This document shows, one piece after another, positions 1 through 7,088 of a DNA stretch of 8,624 bases. A program made the position numbers and the translations under genes. Source of the stretch: Lysobacterales bacterium (GTDB lineage: Bacteria; Pseudomonadota; Gammaproteobacteria; Xanthomonadales; SZUA-36); assembly GCA_013213875.1 (NCBI GenBank), contig JABSSV010000378.1:1-8624 (forward strand), read 5' to 3'. The notes under the pieces are model-generated. The model ran no database searches and was not told where the DNA came from. It saw only the letters and a list, made by a program, of their open reading frames with translations. Every line of letters starts with the position of its first letter. The first letter of the stretch is position 1.

Positions 1-986
1 AGCCGGACTATCATTTTCTGCGTTTTTTTCCGGCGCTGCTGCGCGTGATGATGACCGAGTTTCTCGAAGTGGACGGGCGTTTTGCCCGCACCATGCGCGC
101 CCTGCTGCTGCATCCCGGCCGGCTGACGCGTGATTTTCTCAGCGGCCGACGGTACCGCTATACGCCGCCGCTGCGACTCTTTCTTTTTAGCAGTCTGGCG
201 GTTTTCCTATTGCCCTTTCTGCTCGCTTCCGATCTGGTAAGCATCGAATTTGGGCAGGACGCGGAGCCACCACCGGTGCAGGTATCGGTCAGCTCTGAGC
301 AGGAGTTGGAGCGCCTGAAAACGGTGCTGGCCGATTTGCCACCGGAGCAGCAGGAACTGTTTAATCTGGATCAGGCCCTCGTCCAGGGGGTGGAGCTGGA
401 TAGTGACTTTCGGGATGGGAATTTATATTTTTTCGGCGATGAGCCCTGGGATCCGGTCACCAATCCGATTGCCGTTGGCTGGTGGCCCCAGGCCCTCAAT
501 GACCGACTGAACGCGGAAGCGGAAAATATGCCGCAGAAAATGCGTCAGATTGGAGAGGATCCGGCGCTCATTGTGGGTGAGATCTTCGATCTGCTGCCGG
601 CCACCATGTTTATCATGCTGCCACTGGCGGCGCTGATTCTTAAGTTCTGGTACAGCTTTGCAAAGCGCTTCTATTTTGAGCATCTGATCTTCGCGCTGCA
701 TGTGCACGTGTTTATCTTTGTGTGCCTGATCGGTCTGCTGTTGCTGGAATTTGTAGACGGTTTGGCGCATGGGAGCGACCTGATCTGGCTGCAAAAGATT
801 ACGCCGTGGCTAGCCATTGGCGTGGCGATCTGGCTGCCGCTCTATCTACTGCTGGCACTGAAGCGTGTCTACGGCCAGGGCTGGCTCATGACCCTCTTCA
901 AAGCCGGGGCCATCTCCACCAGCTATTTTACTATGCTCACCATCGCTTTCAGTCTGGTGCTGATTCTGGGCTTTATCCTGGTTTAG
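1..986 (+). CDS. DUF3667-like multi-pass membrane protein, 5' end outside window
   Basis: The reading frame is open from the left edge (first full codon at base 3) to TAG at 984-986, giving 327 visible residues. GTG at 45 is a possible start, but the residues before it (PDYHFLRFFPALLRV) run smoothly into the conserved part, so the true start probably lies upstream. The N-terminal half has the pattern I associate with DUF3667 proteins: a short helix, then RTMRALLLHPGRLTRDFLSG, then RRYRYTPPLRLFLF leading into a first membrane segment. Counting from the GTG, hydrophobic segments lie near residues 43-62, 182-203, 213-240, 256-278 and 285-313. An acidic soluble region of about 120 residues sits between the first and second. 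Family members often carry an N-terminal zinc ribbon, which would be outside this window. The molecular function is unknown; an inner-membrane location is inferred. The family call rests on recalled motif similarity. Confidence 0.8.
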   Translation, partial: PDYHFLRFFPALLRVMMTEFLEVDGRFARTMRALLLHPGRLTRDFLSGRRYRYTPPLRLFLFSSLAVFLLPFLLASDLVSIEFGQDAEPPPVQVSVSSEQELERLKTVLADLPPEQQELFNLDQALVQGVELDSDFRDGNLYFFGDEPWDPVTNPIAVGWWPQALNDRLNAEAENMPQKMRQIGEDPALIVGEIFDLLPATMFIMLPLAALILKFWYSFAKRFYFEHLIFALHVHVFIFVCLIGLLLLEFVDGLAHGSDLIWLQKITPWLAIGVAIWLPLYLLLALKRVYGQGWLMTLFKAGAISTSYFTMLTIAFSLVLILGFILV

Positions 987-2356
987 CTGCTCTCATAGCG
1001 CTGCTGCAGATAGCGAAAGCTGGCGCGCAGTCCGAGTGCTTCGCCGCCCAGTGGCCGCGCCGGCTGCGCCTTGGGGCTCCAGGCAAAGGTATCGAAGTGA
1101 CACCAGGGGATTTCCGGCTTGACGAATTCCTGCAGAAACAGGGCGGCGGTGATAGCGCCGGCAAACCCACCTTTGCCGGCGTTGTTGAGGTCCGCAATAT
1201 CGCTCTTCATCATGTCCAGATAGGGCGCATGGAGTGGCAGTTCCCAGAGCAGATCAGCCACCGCCTCGCCGGCGTCCATGAGTCCGCGCGCCAGCGCCTT
1301 GTCGTTGGCGAAAATGGGCGGGATGTCTGGCCCCATGGCCACGCGTGCCGCGCCGGTGAGCGTGGCGTAATCCAGCACCAGGTCGGGCGCCAGTTCCATG
1401 GCCTCAGCCAGTGCGTCGCAGAGAATCATGCGGCCTTCCGCATCGGTATTTCCAATTTCAATGGTCTTGCCTAGCCGCGTATGGATCACGTCACCGGGGC
1501 GATAGGCGTTGCCGGCGATGGCATTTTCCACGCAGGGCATAAGCACCAGCAACTGCACGGGCAAGCGAGCCTGCATAATGAGCTGTGCCAGCGCGATCAC
1601 ATGCGCGGCACCGCCCATGTCTTTCTTCATCAGCGCCATGGAGCCGCCCGGCTTGATGTTCAGGCCGCCGCTATCGAATACCACTCCCTTGCCCACCAGC
1701 ACCAGCAGGGGATGTTCGCTTTTGCCCCAGCGTAGCTTGGCCAGCAACGGCGGGGTGCTGGCAGCGCGGCCAACCGCATGAATCGCGGGATAGTTCTCGG
1801 TCAGAAGCGCGTCGCCGCGCAGGCATTCTGTCTCGGCGCCATGCGCATCACCGGCACTGATCAAGGCCTGGGCCAGCGTCTCCGGGCCCATGTCTTCCGT
1901 GGGCGTATTGACCAGGTCACGGACCAGCCATTGCGCTTCACAGAGGGCGCGCACTTCGTCGGCCCAGTCCCCATCCAGCAGGAGCTTCGCGGCCGGTTTG
2001 CGGCGCTGGCGATAGCGATCAAAGCGGTAGCTCTCCAGGCCCCAGCCCAGCGCTGCGAGCTGCCGCTGCTGTGCTGTCAGTGCCTCCGGCAGGCGGTAGC
2101 TGCCGGCCGGCAGCGCGCTGGCCAGAGCGGCAACCTGCAGTAGGTCATTCTGCGCCGGCGGCGTATACAGGACGCCAACCAGTTGGCCCTGATCGTCGGG
2201 CAGGCAACAGTGCTGTCCTGCTCGCGCTGTGAACCCCTGGGTTTCAGCCCAGTTGCGCTGGGATTCCGGGAGCGTATGGAGCACATCCTTTAGTTGCTCA
2301 GCAGTGACGGGGATCAGCGGGATGGTGGCAGCGGTAGCGTCGGTGGCGTAGGGCAC
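983..2356 (-). CDS. M17 leucyl aminopeptidase family metallopeptidase
   Basis: This 457-residue protein is a cytosolic two-metal aminopeptidase that removes N-terminal residues from peptides during protein turnover. The C-terminal catalytic domain (about 145-457) has all the family signatures. VGKGVVFDSGG supplies K223 and D228, NIKPGG supplies K235, KKDMGGAA supplies D246, and NTDAEGRMIL supplies D305, E307 and R309. These match the metal ligands and catalytic Lys/Arg of E. coli PepA. DYATLTGA follows at 329-336. The protein is shorter than PepA (about 500 residues), and its N-terminal domain (about 1-140) is not recognisable from conserved motifs. It therefore fits the broader 'leucyl aminopeptidase family' group better than PepA itself, and no gene symbol is given. 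The start is GTG at 2354-2356, supported by an AAGGA Shine-Dalgarno 8 nt upstream (2365-2369). Its stop overlaps that of the convergent DUF3667-like gene. Substrate preference cannot be read from the sequence. Confidence 0.95.
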   Translation of the reverse strand: MPYATDATAATIPLIPVTAEQLKDVLHTLPESQRNWAETQGFTARAGQHCCLPDDQGQLVGVLYTPPAQNDLLQVAALASALPAGSYRLPEALTAQQRQLAALGWGLESYRFDRYRQRRKPAAKLLLDGDWADEVRALCEAQWLVRDLVNTPTEDMGPETLAQALISAGDAHGAETECLRGDALLTENYPAIHAVGRAASTPPLLAKLRWGKSEHPLLVLVGKGVVFDSGGLNIKPGGSMALMKKDMGGAAHVIALAQLIMQARLPVQLLVLMPCVENAIAGNAYRPGDVIHTRLGKTIEIGNTDAEGRMILCDALAEAMELAPDLVLDYATLTGAARVAMGPDIPPIFANDKALARGLMDAGEAVADLLWELPLHAPYLDMMKSDIADLNNAGKGGFAGAITAALFLQEFVKPEIPWCHFDTFAWSPKAQPARPLGGEALGLRASFRYLQQRYESS

Positions 2357-2364
2357 AGGGAAAT

Positions 2365-2369
2365 TCCTT
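2365..2369 (-). promoter_or_regulatory. Ribosome binding site fixing the GTG start of the M17 peptidase gene
   Basis: Read on the minus strand this is AAGGA, 8 nt before the GTG codon at 2354-2356. No ATG offers a better start nearby, so the site decides a non-ATG start. Confidence 0.65.
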
Positions 2370-2382
2370 GAGAGGGGCGCTC

Positions 2383-2411
2383 AGTTTACGGCAGGCCATG
2401 AGCGGGTTAAA
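2383..2411 (-). promoter_or_regulatory. Possible sigma70-type promoter for the M17 peptidase gene
   Basis: On the minus strand, TTTAAC (2406-2411) and TAAACT (2383-2388) are separated by exactly 17 nt, and transcription would start about 20 nt before the GTG codon. The matches to TTGACA and TATAAT are only 3/6 and 4/6, so this is a weak candidate supported mainly by spacing and position. The rest of the 125-bp divergent gap (2357-2481) showed no convincing promoter for the plus-strand gene. Confidence 0.3.
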
Positions 2412-2481
2412 GCGCCTGCGCATGGTACCCGTGCTGGCGCTGCGGTAATCTTGCGCCTGAATTGTCAACAAAGCCGGGTCC

Positions 2482-3333
2482 ATGCCTAAAGCCACCAAGC
2501 CTGTCGCTGTCATCATTCTGTCGCCACCGCGACCGGAAGCGCTCGATCTGTGCCTTGCATCGCTGTATCAGCAAACTTTCGGGGATTTCGAAGTGCTGTT
2601 GGCAGATCGTTCCTTGGATGACCGTCATGATGCGGTACTGGAGTTGCACAAAAGGCATCTTGGCGAGCGCTTGCGTCACATTCACGCCCCGGGTGAGCCG
2701 GTCAGTAACGGGCGCGTACTGAATGCGGCGATCGCCTCGACCGATGCGGAGTACCTGGTGTTTTTCGGTGGCAACTGTATTTCCCACCCCGGTTTCATCG
2801 AGGCCCACGTCGAGAAGGCGGACTACGGGTTTTTTGCCTATGGTGAATGCCTGGCTCTGGACGGGGCGCTGACTGCCGAGGTCAACGCCGGCACCATTGC
2901 CGATGCGCGTATGTTTGACGACAAATGGCTGGAAGTGATCAGCCCGGACTGGGTGAAGCAGCATTTGCAGCGTGGTCCGCTGGCCATGGTCCGTGAGTGG
3001 CTGCAGCGAGATACGCCGGGGCAGCGCTACTGGAGCAGTGACAGCAGTTCCTGCTTTCGTGCTGATGCGGAGGTGATTAACGGCTACGACATGCAGGTCG
3101 CTGAGGCACAGCAGCAGCGTGATTTTGCTAACCGGCTGCAAAATAGTGGGCTGGAGCCCTTGCGTACAGCTGTGGCCGGTAATGTACTCCGGCTGCAGGA
3201 AGCGGAGGGCGCAGCGCCTGCGGACCTCCAGGGCAGCGCGCCAACGGCACTGGCTCCCGCGGGTGATATGCGAGCCCGTTCAGGTCTGAAGGAGTTGCTG
3301 GCAGGCATTCGCAAGCCCGCGAAAATACCCTGA
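2482..3333 (+). CDS. Family-2 glycosyltransferase-like protein with degraded catalytic motifs
   Basis: This 283-residue protein has the fold signature of GT-A, family-2 glycosyltransferases. A beta-strand with VIILSPPRPEALDLCLASLYQQT (10-32) is followed by FEVLLADRS (36-44), a GRVLNAAIASTDAEYLVFF stretch (77-95) and a C-terminal NGYD...RDFANRL block (200-219). Active members use Asp pairs to hold the nucleotide sugar and metal. Here the DXD position reads GGN (96-98, in FFGGNCISHPGF) where FLDGDC is usual, and the later xEDxDL block reads QQRDF (211-215), so both acidic residues of the ED pair are Gln. The protein may be catalytically inactive or use another mechanism. The tail (about 240-283) is Ala/Pro rich. 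There is no signal peptide or membrane segment, so it is probably cytosolic. ATG at 2482 is the natural start because an in-frame TGA lies at 2458-2460; the Shine-Dalgarno is poor. sppA follows after 69 nt on the same strand. Substrate and role are unknown. Confidence 0.8.
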   Translation: MPKATKPVAVIILSPPRPEALDLCLASLYQQTFGDFEVLLADRSLDDRHDAVLELHKRHLGERLRHIHAPGEPVSNGRVLNAAIASTDAEYLVFFGGNCISHPGFIEAHVEKADYGFFAYGECLALDGALTAEVNAGTIADARMFDDKWLEVISPDWVKQHLQRGPLAMVREWLQRDTPGQRYWSSDSSSCFRADAEVINGYDMQVAEAQQQRDFANRLQNSGLEPLRTAVAGNVLRLQEAEGAAPADLQGSAPTALAPAGDMRARSGLKELLAGIRKPAKIP

Positions 3334-3402
3334 GTAGCGGCCCATGCGGCGCTGGCCAATGTCTTGTAGCATAAGGTCACGCCACATTTAGGCAGTCTGC
3401 TC

Positions 3403-5259
3403 ATGGCATCCGAACCGCAAAGCTCAGGCCTTTTTATGCGCCTGCTCCGATCGCTGGGTCGGGGACTCAACACCACGCGCGTGGTGGTCCTCAATCTGAT
3501 CTTTTTCTTTTTTCTTGGTCTGTTCTTGCTGTCCCTGTTCGGGTCTGCAGAAGAGGTGACCATCGAACCGCAGACCACGCTGGTGCTGCGGCCCCAGGGG
3601 CAACTGGTCGAGGAATACAGCAGTACACCCCTGGACCGGGCCTTACAGGAGTCCCTGGATCAGGGCCGTTCTGAGACCCGGCTGCGGGATCTACTGAAGG
3701 TGCTGGATACGGCGGCCAAGGATACGCGCATTACGCAGCTGTTCATCGATACGAATGCCATGCAAGGCGCAGGCCTGGCGGCCTTACTCGATTTGCGTGA
3801 TGGCATTGAGCGCTTTAAGGCATCGGGCAAGCCGGTGGTGGCCATGGGTGATGCCATGAGCCAGCATCAGTACCTGCTGGCCTCTTTTGCTGATGAGGTT
3901 TGGTTGGCACCTGGCGGCATGGTCTGGATCGATGGCTATGCCAATATGCGCCAGTTCTTCCGCACCGGTTTGGAGAAACTGGCGGTGGACATCAACCTGT
4001 TTCGCGTGGGTGAGTATAAATCGGCCATGGAGCCCTTCATTCGGGATGATATGTCACCGGAAGCGCGCGAGGCGGCTGCCTATTGGCTGGGCAGTTTGTG
4101 GGAGACCTATCTCGAGCGCGTTACCATGCAGCGCGGCATTCGCCCGCAAGCTCTGGGTACCGCCCTGCGTGAACTGCCCGAGCGTATCGAGGCGGCGGGC
4201 GGAGACTTCACACAGGTGGCTCTGGAAGCCGGACTGGTGGACCGGGTCATGAGTCGGCCGGAAGCACGGCAGACCCTGGCGCTACGAGGCGCGGCCAATG
4301 CTGCTGGCGATGGCTATCGCGCTATCGGTAATGATGAGTACCTGACCCTGATAACCCCACCGGCAGGACTCCCGGCGCGCCATGACATCAAGGTACTGGT
4401 GGCAGAGGGAGAAATTGTTCGCGGTCGTTTGGGGGCGGGCACGATCAGTGCAGATCAGCTGAGCGAGCAATTGCGGGAACTGGGGCGCGACCAACAGGTC
4501 CGGGCACTGGTATTGCGTATCAATAGTCCGGGGGGGGATGCGCAGGCGTCGGAACAAATCCGCCGTGAAATTCAGGCGCTGCAGGACAGCGGTAAAACCG
4601 TGGTGGTTTCCATGGGTGATGTGGCCGCCTCCGGTGGCTACTGGATTGCCATGGGGGCCGATGAAATCTGGGCCAGTCCCTCTACCATCACCGGTTCGAT
4701 CGGGGTGTTTGGAATGTTGCCTACCTTTAATCGTACGCTGAGTCGGCTCGGTATAACCACCGATGGGGTGGGTACCACGGAGTTAGCTGGCACCATGCGT
4801 CTCGATCGTCCTCTGGATGAGGGCGTGCGAAGGATCTTTCAGGCCACCACGGAACGGGTTTATGCGGACTTTATCGCCCGGGTTGCCCGCCACCGAAGCA
4901 TGAGCGAAGACGCCGTGGATGCTGTGGCACGGGGCCGGGTCTGGAGCGGCGAGCAGGCTCTGGAACGGGGTCTCGTGGACCGGCTCGGCGGTCTCGATGA
5001 AGCGGTAGACGCTGCCGCGCGCATGGCCGGCCTCGGCTCTAACTATCGAGTGGGCTACCATCAGCCCTTGCTCTCACCACTGGAATTGATGCTGCAGGAG
5101 TGGCTCGGCAGTGTGGCCATGCATCTACCCCTTAGCTATGGACCAACCCTGGCTGCCCCGGGGGGCTTTGTCGCGGATCTGCTGCAGGATCTGGAGCGCA
5201 TCGCCGCGCAGGACGGCACATTCACGATCGCCGCCCACTGCATGTGCCGCGTGCGATGA
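3403..5259 (+). CDS. sppA: Signal peptide peptidase SppA, 67K type (protease IV)
   Basis: The product is a membrane-anchored serine protease that degrades signal peptides left in the inner membrane after protein export. At 618 residues it has the same length as E. coli SppA. One N-terminal transmembrane anchor lies at about 27-47, and the rest should be periplasmic. There are two tandem S49 domains, as in the long SppA type. The first carries the catalytic lysine in FRVGEYKSAMEPF (K206), and the second carries the nucleophile in MGDVAASGGYW (S410), corresponding to E. coli K209 and S409. The LRINSPGGDA motif is at 371-380. ATG at 3403 has a modest AGGCAG element 7 nt upstream. The 69-nt gap from the glycosyltransferase-like gene shows no convincing promoter or terminator, so cotranscription is likely. 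Its stop overlaps the next gene's start. Two oddities are an 8-G tract in the NSPGG codons and a 16-bp palindrome at 3471-3486. Confidence 0.97.
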   Translation: MASEPQSSGLFMRLLRSLGRGLNTTRVVVLNLIFFFFLGLFLLSLFGSAEEVTIEPQTTLVLRPQGQLVEEYSSTPLDRALQESLDQGRSETRLRDLLKVLDTAAKDTRITQLFIDTNAMQGAGLAALLDLRDGIERFKASGKPVVAMGDAMSQHQYLLASFADEVWLAPGGMVWIDGYANMRQFFRTGLEKLAVDINLFRVGEYKSAMEPFIRDDMSPEAREAAAYWLGSLWETYLERVTMQRGIRPQALGTALRELPERIEAAGGDFTQVALEAGLVDRVMSRPEARQTLALRGAANAAGDGYRAIGNDEYLTLITPPAGLPARHDIKVLVAEGEIVRGRLGAGTISADQLSEQLRELGRDQQVRALVLRINSPGGDAQASEQIRREIQALQDSGKTVVVSMGDVAASGGYWIAMGADEIWASPSTITGSIGVFGMLPTFNRTLSRLGITTDGVGTTELAGTMRLDRPLDEGVRRIFQATTERVYADFIARVARHRSMSEDAVDAVARGRVWSGEQALERGLVDRLGGLDEAVDAAARMAGLGSNYRVGYHQPLLSPLELMLQEWLGSVAMHLPLSYGPTLAAPGGFVADLLQDLERIAAQDGTFTIAAHCMCRVR

Positions 5260-6023
5260 GTCATGCTTGGAGTTTGCAGGGGCGTCGTGCCCTGATCACC
5301 GGTGCCAGTCGCGGTCTGGGTCTGGCCACGGCGCAGGAGTTTTCCCGCCTGGGTGCGCACCTGATCCTGGTCGCGCGGGGCCAGGAAGCTCTGGAGCGGG
5401 TGGCAGCGGATCTTGCTGGTGAGGTGTCGATTGTTCCCGCTGACCTGGCAACGGCTGCGGGCCTCGATGCGGTCGAGCGCGCTGTCACTCGGCTCGGCCC
5501 GTTGGATCTGTTGATCAACAACGCAGGCAGCAATATTCGCAAGCCGGTGGCCTCGCTAACGGCGGAGGAGTTCCGCGAGGTGATGCGCATTAACCTGGAT
5601 GCGTGTTTCGAGCTGTGCCGTCGCCTCTATCCGCAGCTGGCCGCAGCAGCCACGCCAGAGCGGGCCGCTGCTGTGGTCAATAACGCATCGGTTGCCGGCA
5701 TGACCCATCTGCGCACGGGGGCGCCTTATGGCATGAGCAAAGCGGCCATGATTCAGCTTACGCGCAACCTTGCTGTGGAATGGGCCGGCGACCCTATTCG
5801 CGTCAACGCGGTCGCGCCCTGGTACATCGAGACACCGCTGGCGCGGCAGGTGCTGGACGACCCGGATTATGCCAGCGAAGTACTGGCACGAACCCCCCTG
5901 GGACGGGTGGGGCAGCCCGAGGAGGTGGCGCGTACCATCGCGTTCCTGTGCATGCCGGCGGCCAGCTATATCACCGGTCAGACGCTGGCCGTTGACGGTG
6001 GCTTTTCCGTGCTGGGGTTCTAG
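5256..6023 (+). CDS. Short-chain dehydrogenase/reductase, tropinone-reductase-like
   Basis: This 255-residue classical SDR is an NAD(P)-dependent oxidoreductase acting on an unknown carbonyl or alcohol. The Rossmann motif TGASRGLG is at 15-22, NNAG at 88-91, the catalytic Asn in RINLDA at N113, Ser in NNAS at S145, and YGMSK gives Y158 and K162. Arg at 19 and 41 suggest NADP(H). The NIRKPV stretch after NNAG and APWYIETPL after the active site resemble tropinone reductases, although substrates in this group vary widely. A GTG at 5244 would add four residues. ATG at 5256 is preferred because it overlaps the sppA stop as ATGA, typical of translational coupling, and neither start has a clear Shine-Dalgarno. 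The last helix and DGGF near the end are intact, so the protein is full length. Its TAG stop lies within a CTAG shared with the convergent kinase-like gene. Confidence 0.92.
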   Translation: MSHAWSLQGRRALITGASRGLGLATAQEFSRLGAHLILVARGQEALERVAADLAGEVSIVPADLATAAGLDAVERAVTRLGPLDLLINNAGSNIRKPVASLTAEEFREVMRINLDACFELCRRLYPQLAAAATPERAAAVVNNASVAGMTHLRTGAPYGMSKAAMIQLTRNLAVEWAGDPIRVNAVAPWYIETPLARQVLDDPDYASEVLARTPLGRVGQPEEVARTIAFLCMPAASYITGQTLAVDGGFSVLGF

Positions 6024-7069
6024 CCTTCTGCGCAGGCTGCGCGTAAGGACTCGGTGGCTTCCTCCTCACCCAGCGCGGCGAGCGCCTGCAGTCGCAGGCT
6101 CGCCTCCTCATAGTCCTCCCTTAAGCCGCCGTCCGGATCAAGGCCGCGGTAGACGCGCCAGCCCTGAATCAGCAGCGTGGTCAGAATCCGGCTGCGGATC
6201 AAAGCAGGCAAAAGCTCCAGCTCCGCGCTGCCCAGGGGCCGGATAGCCTGCCAGCCCGCCATCAGTTCCCAGGCATGCTTAAGGGGATGATCATTTACGG
6301 CCACCAGGTAGGCACAGGCCACGGCCAGCTCACAGACCAGCGGCGCTTCGATCATGTCCCCGAAATCGAACAGGCCCGTGAGCGTCCTGCGTTTCACGTC
6401 AAACAGCAGGTTGCCAGGATTGGCGTCGTTGTGGATCAGCTGAGCCGGCAATTGTTGTAGGGCTGGCAGGAGTCGCTGCTGATGGTCTGTCAGGGCCGCT
6501 GTGGCCAGCGCGTGCACGGGGTTCCCTTCCAGGGCGCGGGCCAGTGGCGCCAGCCGGGCGAGTTGACGCAGGTCCCAGGGCAGGTCCTCAGGCGCGCCGT
6601 CGGTGCCGCAATCGGTCAGTGCCAGGCTAAGGGTGGCCAGCGTGCTGCCAATGGCCCGGCGCGCCCAGACATCAGAACCGGCTTCTGCCAGCTCCAGGCG
6701 CGCACCCGGTAGCCAGCTTAAAAGCTGCACGCAGTGGGTTTGGTCGCTAGACTGAATCTGGCAATAATGCCGCCCTGAAAGCGTTGGATGTAGGCGCGGC
6801 ACCGGCAGTTCCGGCGCGTGCCGTGCCAGATGTAGCAGGACGCGGCGTTGCAGGGCCAGATTGGCCGGAGCGGCATCGGCGTTGGAGAACTTCAGCAGCC
6901 AGCGCCGCTGGTTTTGATCATCAAGTCGAAAATTGAGGTCTCGCTCCGCGTAGAGTGGGCTGAGCGTGCCATCCAGGCCCCAGTTGGCCTGTACCACCGC
7001 GCGCGCTGTCTGCTGGTCCAGCCGGGGGGGTGCTGTTTCAAACCAGTTGTCGGCATCGCTGGCTGACAT
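6020..7069 (-). CDS. APH-family phosphotransferase, hydroxylysine-kinase-like
   Basis: This 349-residue protein has the aminoglycoside phosphotransferase (protein-kinase-like) fold. A probable ATP-binding lysine is K60 in RRWLLKFSN. The catalytic loop LIHNDANPGNLLFD has H213, D215 and N220, and LFDFGDM (233-239) supplies the metal-binding D235. The N-terminal WGLDG...ERDLNFRL pattern (30-49) is what I associate with hydroxylysine-kinase or homoserine-kinase-II-like small-molecule kinases rather than antibiotic-resistance enzymes. The phosphate acceptor is probably an amino alcohol or hydroxy amino acid, but that is inference. It is cytosolic, with no membrane segment. The start is ATG at 7067-7069 with a weak Shine-Dalgarno, 19 nt after the lipoprotein stop, so it is probably the last gene of the dgkA run. 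A 7-base G/C homopolymer (7024-7030) lies near its 5' end. No aminotransferase or lyase partner is visible in the window. Confidence 0.88.
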   Translation of the reverse strand: MSASDADNWFETAPPRLDQQTARAVVQANWGLDGTLSPLYAERDLNFRLDDQNQRRWLLKFSNADAAPANLALQRRVLLHLARHAPELPVPRLHPTLSGRHYCQIQSSDQTHCVQLLSWLPGARLELAEAGSDVWARRAIGSTLATLSLALTDCGTDGAPEDLPWDLRQLARLAPLARALEGNPVHALATAALTDHQQRLLPALQQLPAQLIHNDANPGNLLFDVKRRTLTGLFDFGDMIEAPLVCELAVACAYLVAVNDHPLKHAWELMAGWQAIRPLGSAELELLPALIRSRILTTLLIQGWRVYRGLDPDGGLREDYEEASLRLQALAALGEEEATESLRAACAEG

Positions 7070-7088
7070 GCCCAGGGGCGCCCGCTAG

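Noticed and set aside
722..1474. 250-residue open frame on the plus strand crossing the DUF3667-like gene end and the M17 gene
   Set aside because: It overlaps two well-supported genes, has no family motif, and covers the M17 active-site region in antisense.
2407..3141. 244-residue open frame on the minus strand opposite the glycosyltransferase-like gene
   Set aside because: It has no recognisable motif or signal, and its product has the composition of an antisense shadow of GC-rich coding sequence, whereas the plus-strand frame shows clear GT2 patterns.
3364..3392. TTGTAG-17-TTTAGG as a possible sppA promoter
   Set aside because: The -10 match is poor and the element would overlap the sppA ribosome binding site, leaving almost no leader.
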